A stretch of 64,000 nt of DNA, taken from Cinclus cinclus. Lineage: Eukaryota; Chordata; Aves; Passeriformes; Cinclidae. Under the pieces are notes generated by a model. It saw only the letters and a program-made list of their open reading frames with translations, had not been told where the DNA came from and did no database searches. This document shows, one piece after another, positions 60,801 through 64,000 of this stretch (its first letter is position 1; each line of letters starts with the position of its first letter). Location of the stretch: positions 50,049,797 to 50,113,796 of the forward strand of contig NC_085046.1 of NCBI RefSeq assembly GCF_963662255.1. Direction: 5' to 3'. The translations under genes were made by a program, and so were the position numbers.

Positions 60801-63800
60801 TGAAACAAACAAAAAAAATGTTTTCATATTAAAAAAACAGTGGAAATTTTTAAGGAAAAACAGTGGAATTCTGTTGGGAACATAGGAAACCTTCTCATCA
60901 GGGAAGTCCACGCTCTCAGTGCAATGGAGAAACCATTGTTCTCCTGAAGTTTGAAATGACATGAGTACTAGGTCTAATTGATTTCTCTGATTTATGCCTG
61001 AATGGCCCACTCCTCCTTTAATATTAAATCCTGCAAGCAATTTGCTATTTCTCTGCAATAGAACTAATTTCAACATGCTGTCAAGTGGATTTGCTGGAAA
61101 ATTCTATGTAGAATTTGCATAGAATGGAAGAACTTGTTTTATGATTTGGAGAAGTTATTCAAGTGCTAAAAAGCTTCTGCAAAAAAAAAAATAATCTATG
61201 ACTACACAATAAAATGCAACAAACTAGTTATTACCTGGGAAAGTTTTCTTGGAAAACTTCCTGTATGTAACAGCTCAGTGTTCAAAAACTAACAGAAATG
61301 GGCAAGAAGAATGCTAAGACTTAGTATAGAAAGAAGTAAGAATCAAAGATTTTGAAAATAACAGTTGCCACTACAGATATGCATGTTGCCTCATGTTTGC
61401 ATATAGCATGTATTTCTTCCTATCTCATCTCAAAAATAAGAGGGTAACATGGTCTTGGAAGAGGACAGCTAATGGCTAGTAAAATACAAGCTTTTAATTA
61501 TGTGTTAAACTGGCACCAGCAATGAGTAGGCATTGTTCTTGCAGTACAGAGGTAAAATTAATTCATTGCTACCACCAGGTAGTGGGGCCAAAACAAAAGG
61601 AAGTACTTTCTCATGCTTGTCCACTATAGAGATCACTTTAGGTTTTAGAGCAAGACAGGGAAATGTAAAGCAGAAGAGAGTTCAAAATGGATTAGAAAAA
61701 CTACAGGCAAGATAAACATGACTGCACTGTCTCAGTCAAGAATTTCTTAAACTACTGATGTTTGGAAAGTAGACCAAGAAAATATTATTCTGCACTTATC
61801 CTGTTCTCAAATGTTTTCCCTAGGCATCTGATGGATGCCATGAAACTTGAAGACTGCTGCAGTTCTCACCTGGTTTTGATGGTGCCATTTTCAGAAAGCT
61901 ATTGCCAGGGAGCAGCAAGAATGGGCTGCTCTGTAAGGGAAGATTTCCTGGGAAGCTAGAGTGATTCAAGACAGTCAGGGCATGAAACTCACTAAGTCCC
62001 ACAATACCAAGCAATATGAGCCATGCCCATCTGCTATTCTGCACCATCAGCCAATCTGGCAATAAGGCAGGTTTCAGAACAAGTCAGAAGATTAAATCAC
62101 TGGGTCAAGGCTCAAATTAGTGAGGCACATTGCCAGACACTGGCCAAGCTGAAGTGTAGCTCAAAGATGAGTAGTCTGAAAACAAAGAAGCGATTGCTTC
62201 TCATAACACTTCCTTACAATGCTCTCCACACACCTCTCTGGTACAAGAACAGGCAGCCACACCAAAAACTGACCCTTAACGCAGGCAACCAAACCACTAA
62301 GGGCAGTGAGAGGTGAGAGGCTGCACTCCACCCTGATATTTGTTTGTACAGGGCTTAGCTTGCTCCACCAATACAAGGATTGTGTTATGTAAGCTCTCTG
62401 ATGCATTGCAAGCATAGGAAAAAATCACTTCTTTTTAAGGGTTGAATTCCATTTACCTAAGAATTAGACTTCCTTGTATTCAGTGCACACATTTCTGCTC
62501 CACTCTCATTATAACACTTGTTTCAGTAGAACCTTTTGCTTCATTTAGAAAGAGCACACTCTGATAGTGGCTGATGTGTTTGCTTTTATTACTTCTAGCC
62601 TGTTATTACAACTTTGTATACTGTTGGTTGGTGTAACCTTTGAAACACATTCCTTTCAGAAAATTGCCAGAATTAAGTGGAACAAAATTTAGGTCACAAT
62701 ATATGATATTTTTCATTGGTCAAGCATATAATTAATTGCTAGTTCAATTCAAGAACAGCAAACACAGGTTGCTGGTTATTTTTTACCCCATCCAAGGGAT
62801 TTATTTTGTTTTAATTACATCCTAAACTGGTAGAAGCAGATCTGTTTTTGAGATGATGTCTGCCTCAGCAAATCTTTTACTGTGCAATTATATTCATGTT
62901 CAGATTCAAAACAGAAAAGCATTCTCACATCCAAATTTCATTATTAACTCTGTCTATTACTATTAGCAATCGGCCTCTTCAAAGAAAGCCATAGAAGTGG
63001 AGTTTGAGAGATGTATGGTTCATTAAATACTTACATTTATTAAAAATTTCCTTAAGTTTTTATGGTGCCAAAATGCTTTCAGAATCTCCTGTTCTTAACA
63101 GAACAGACATCTTAGTTTTAACATGTGAAGATTACTTTATTCTTTATATGTTCTACACCCCAGTTTGGTGTTTGGCACATTTTTTAAAACGTACAGTGAG
63201 GGTTTCCCTTTGGAAACAGAGTAAACTGTGTATTATTTGTACCTTAGCTTCACCTCTCTTCACACTGGTTTGACTTTTCTCATGAAAAAAGACCCTGTAC
63301 ATTCTTCTCACCACAGGAATGTGAAACAAGAATGAGCAGAAACTGCACACAACTCTGTGAAAGTGTTGCTACAGCAATGAAGGAGACAGTTTAGTCAGCG
63401 GAACTGCAAGGGTGAAGAGTAGAAAAACAACCCACTAGAGTTCATTATGTTGGAGATAGCTACTATATCAAAGAGGTTGAGAATAAAGTTCTACCTCTTC
63501 ATATTTGATCAAGAACTAAAAGTCTTGAAGAAAATGGTGTCAATACAATATGTAACATCCTTCAGCCTGTAGCATTTGTTGCCTCTTACACAATCTTCAA
63601 TCACCCCATCTTCAAGGAAGGGAACAGGACGAGGGCAATTTAGAGCAGCAGTTTCTGAATTGCCTTCTTAGCTATATTGTTCTACAGGAAGAATTGTAAA
63701 AGTCCATGGAAACTAGCTGGCAGATCTGGTTATCTAAAATAAATTATCATATTTGGTGTGAAAGCACATCTCACTGGACCACGCTGAAAAGAAATTAGAC

Positions 63801-64000
63801 TGGAAAAATGGAGAGAGAATTGCAGGTAATTTTTGGGAAAAAAATGTTATAATGAATGACTTGAGAAAGGAAAATACACTCTATTACTATAAACTACCTG
63901 TCTGACAAATGATGAAGGAGGTCAACTGTTTATAAGAAATTTCTATTTTCTCCTCTAATTTAAAGCAGTCTCAGAAATTTCAGTCACTGAAAATAACTAG
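57816..64000 (-). other. CNTNAP2: CNTNAP2 intron, rightmost part
   Basis: AT-rich intronic sequence with no recognisable exon, transposon or RNA gene. It contains a TTTA microsatellite near 59967 and short frames (for example 58646-58867 and 62023-62316) without family features. Confidence 0.75.
59967..59990. repeat. (TTTA)n microsatellite
   Basis: About five TTTA tetramers between T runs. Confidence 0.85.

Overview
The window is vertebrate, almost certainly avian, intronic DNA. It is AT-rich and gene-poor, with CR1 LINE fragments and class III (ERV-L-like) endogenous retroviral LTRs of the kind found in bird genomes. A passerine is plausible, but the sequence alone does not settle the species. 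Two short minus-strand exons, 33379-33485 and 9566-9685, splice in frame (phase 1) and encode an EGF-like module followed by the start of a fibrinogen-like module. Their peptide matches contactin-associated protein-like 2 (CNTNAP2, CASPR2), a neurexin-superfamily axonal adhesion protein. The whole window therefore lies inside CNTNAP2, transcribed right to left: more than 30 kb of upstream intron (33486-64000), the EGF exon, a 23.7-kb intron, the second exon, and at least 9.5 kb of the next intron.

The rest is transposons and simple repeats. The 23.7-kb intron holds a 944-bp solo LTR (22870-23813, minus strand, 5-bp duplication ACAGC) with a (CAGGG)12 minisatellite. It also holds a CR1 3' end (27320-27653 plus 29362-29390) split by an approximately 1.7-kb LTR-like element (27654-29361), and a small related LTR fragment (32910-33004). 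A perfect 55-bp tandem duplication sits at 20021-20130.

The main mobile element is a complete provirus structure at 50047-56747 on the plus strand, antisense to CNTNAP2 and inserted into an older minus-strand CR1 (49655-50046 and 56753-57815). It has LTRs of 705 and 689 bp, a TTACC target duplication, a tRNA-Lys-like primer binding site, and a polypurine-like tract. It encodes an unrecognised membrane-protein-like frame upstream of gag, then gag, protease, reverse transcriptase, RNase H and integrase. There is no env and no dUTPase. Coding is broken by two in-frame stops in reverse transcriptase and by frame changes in gag and near the end of RNase H. The integrase frame is open with an intact D,D-35-E triad. 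The LTRs differ at roughly 2% of sites, so the insertion is fairly recent.

The observations most worth following are the membrane-type ORF ahead of gag, and the gag-pol junction: an in-frame amber codon followed after 8 nt by a 7-bp hairpin, resembling gammaretroviral readthrough sites. No bacterial-type systems, RNA genes or CRISPR arrays were seen.
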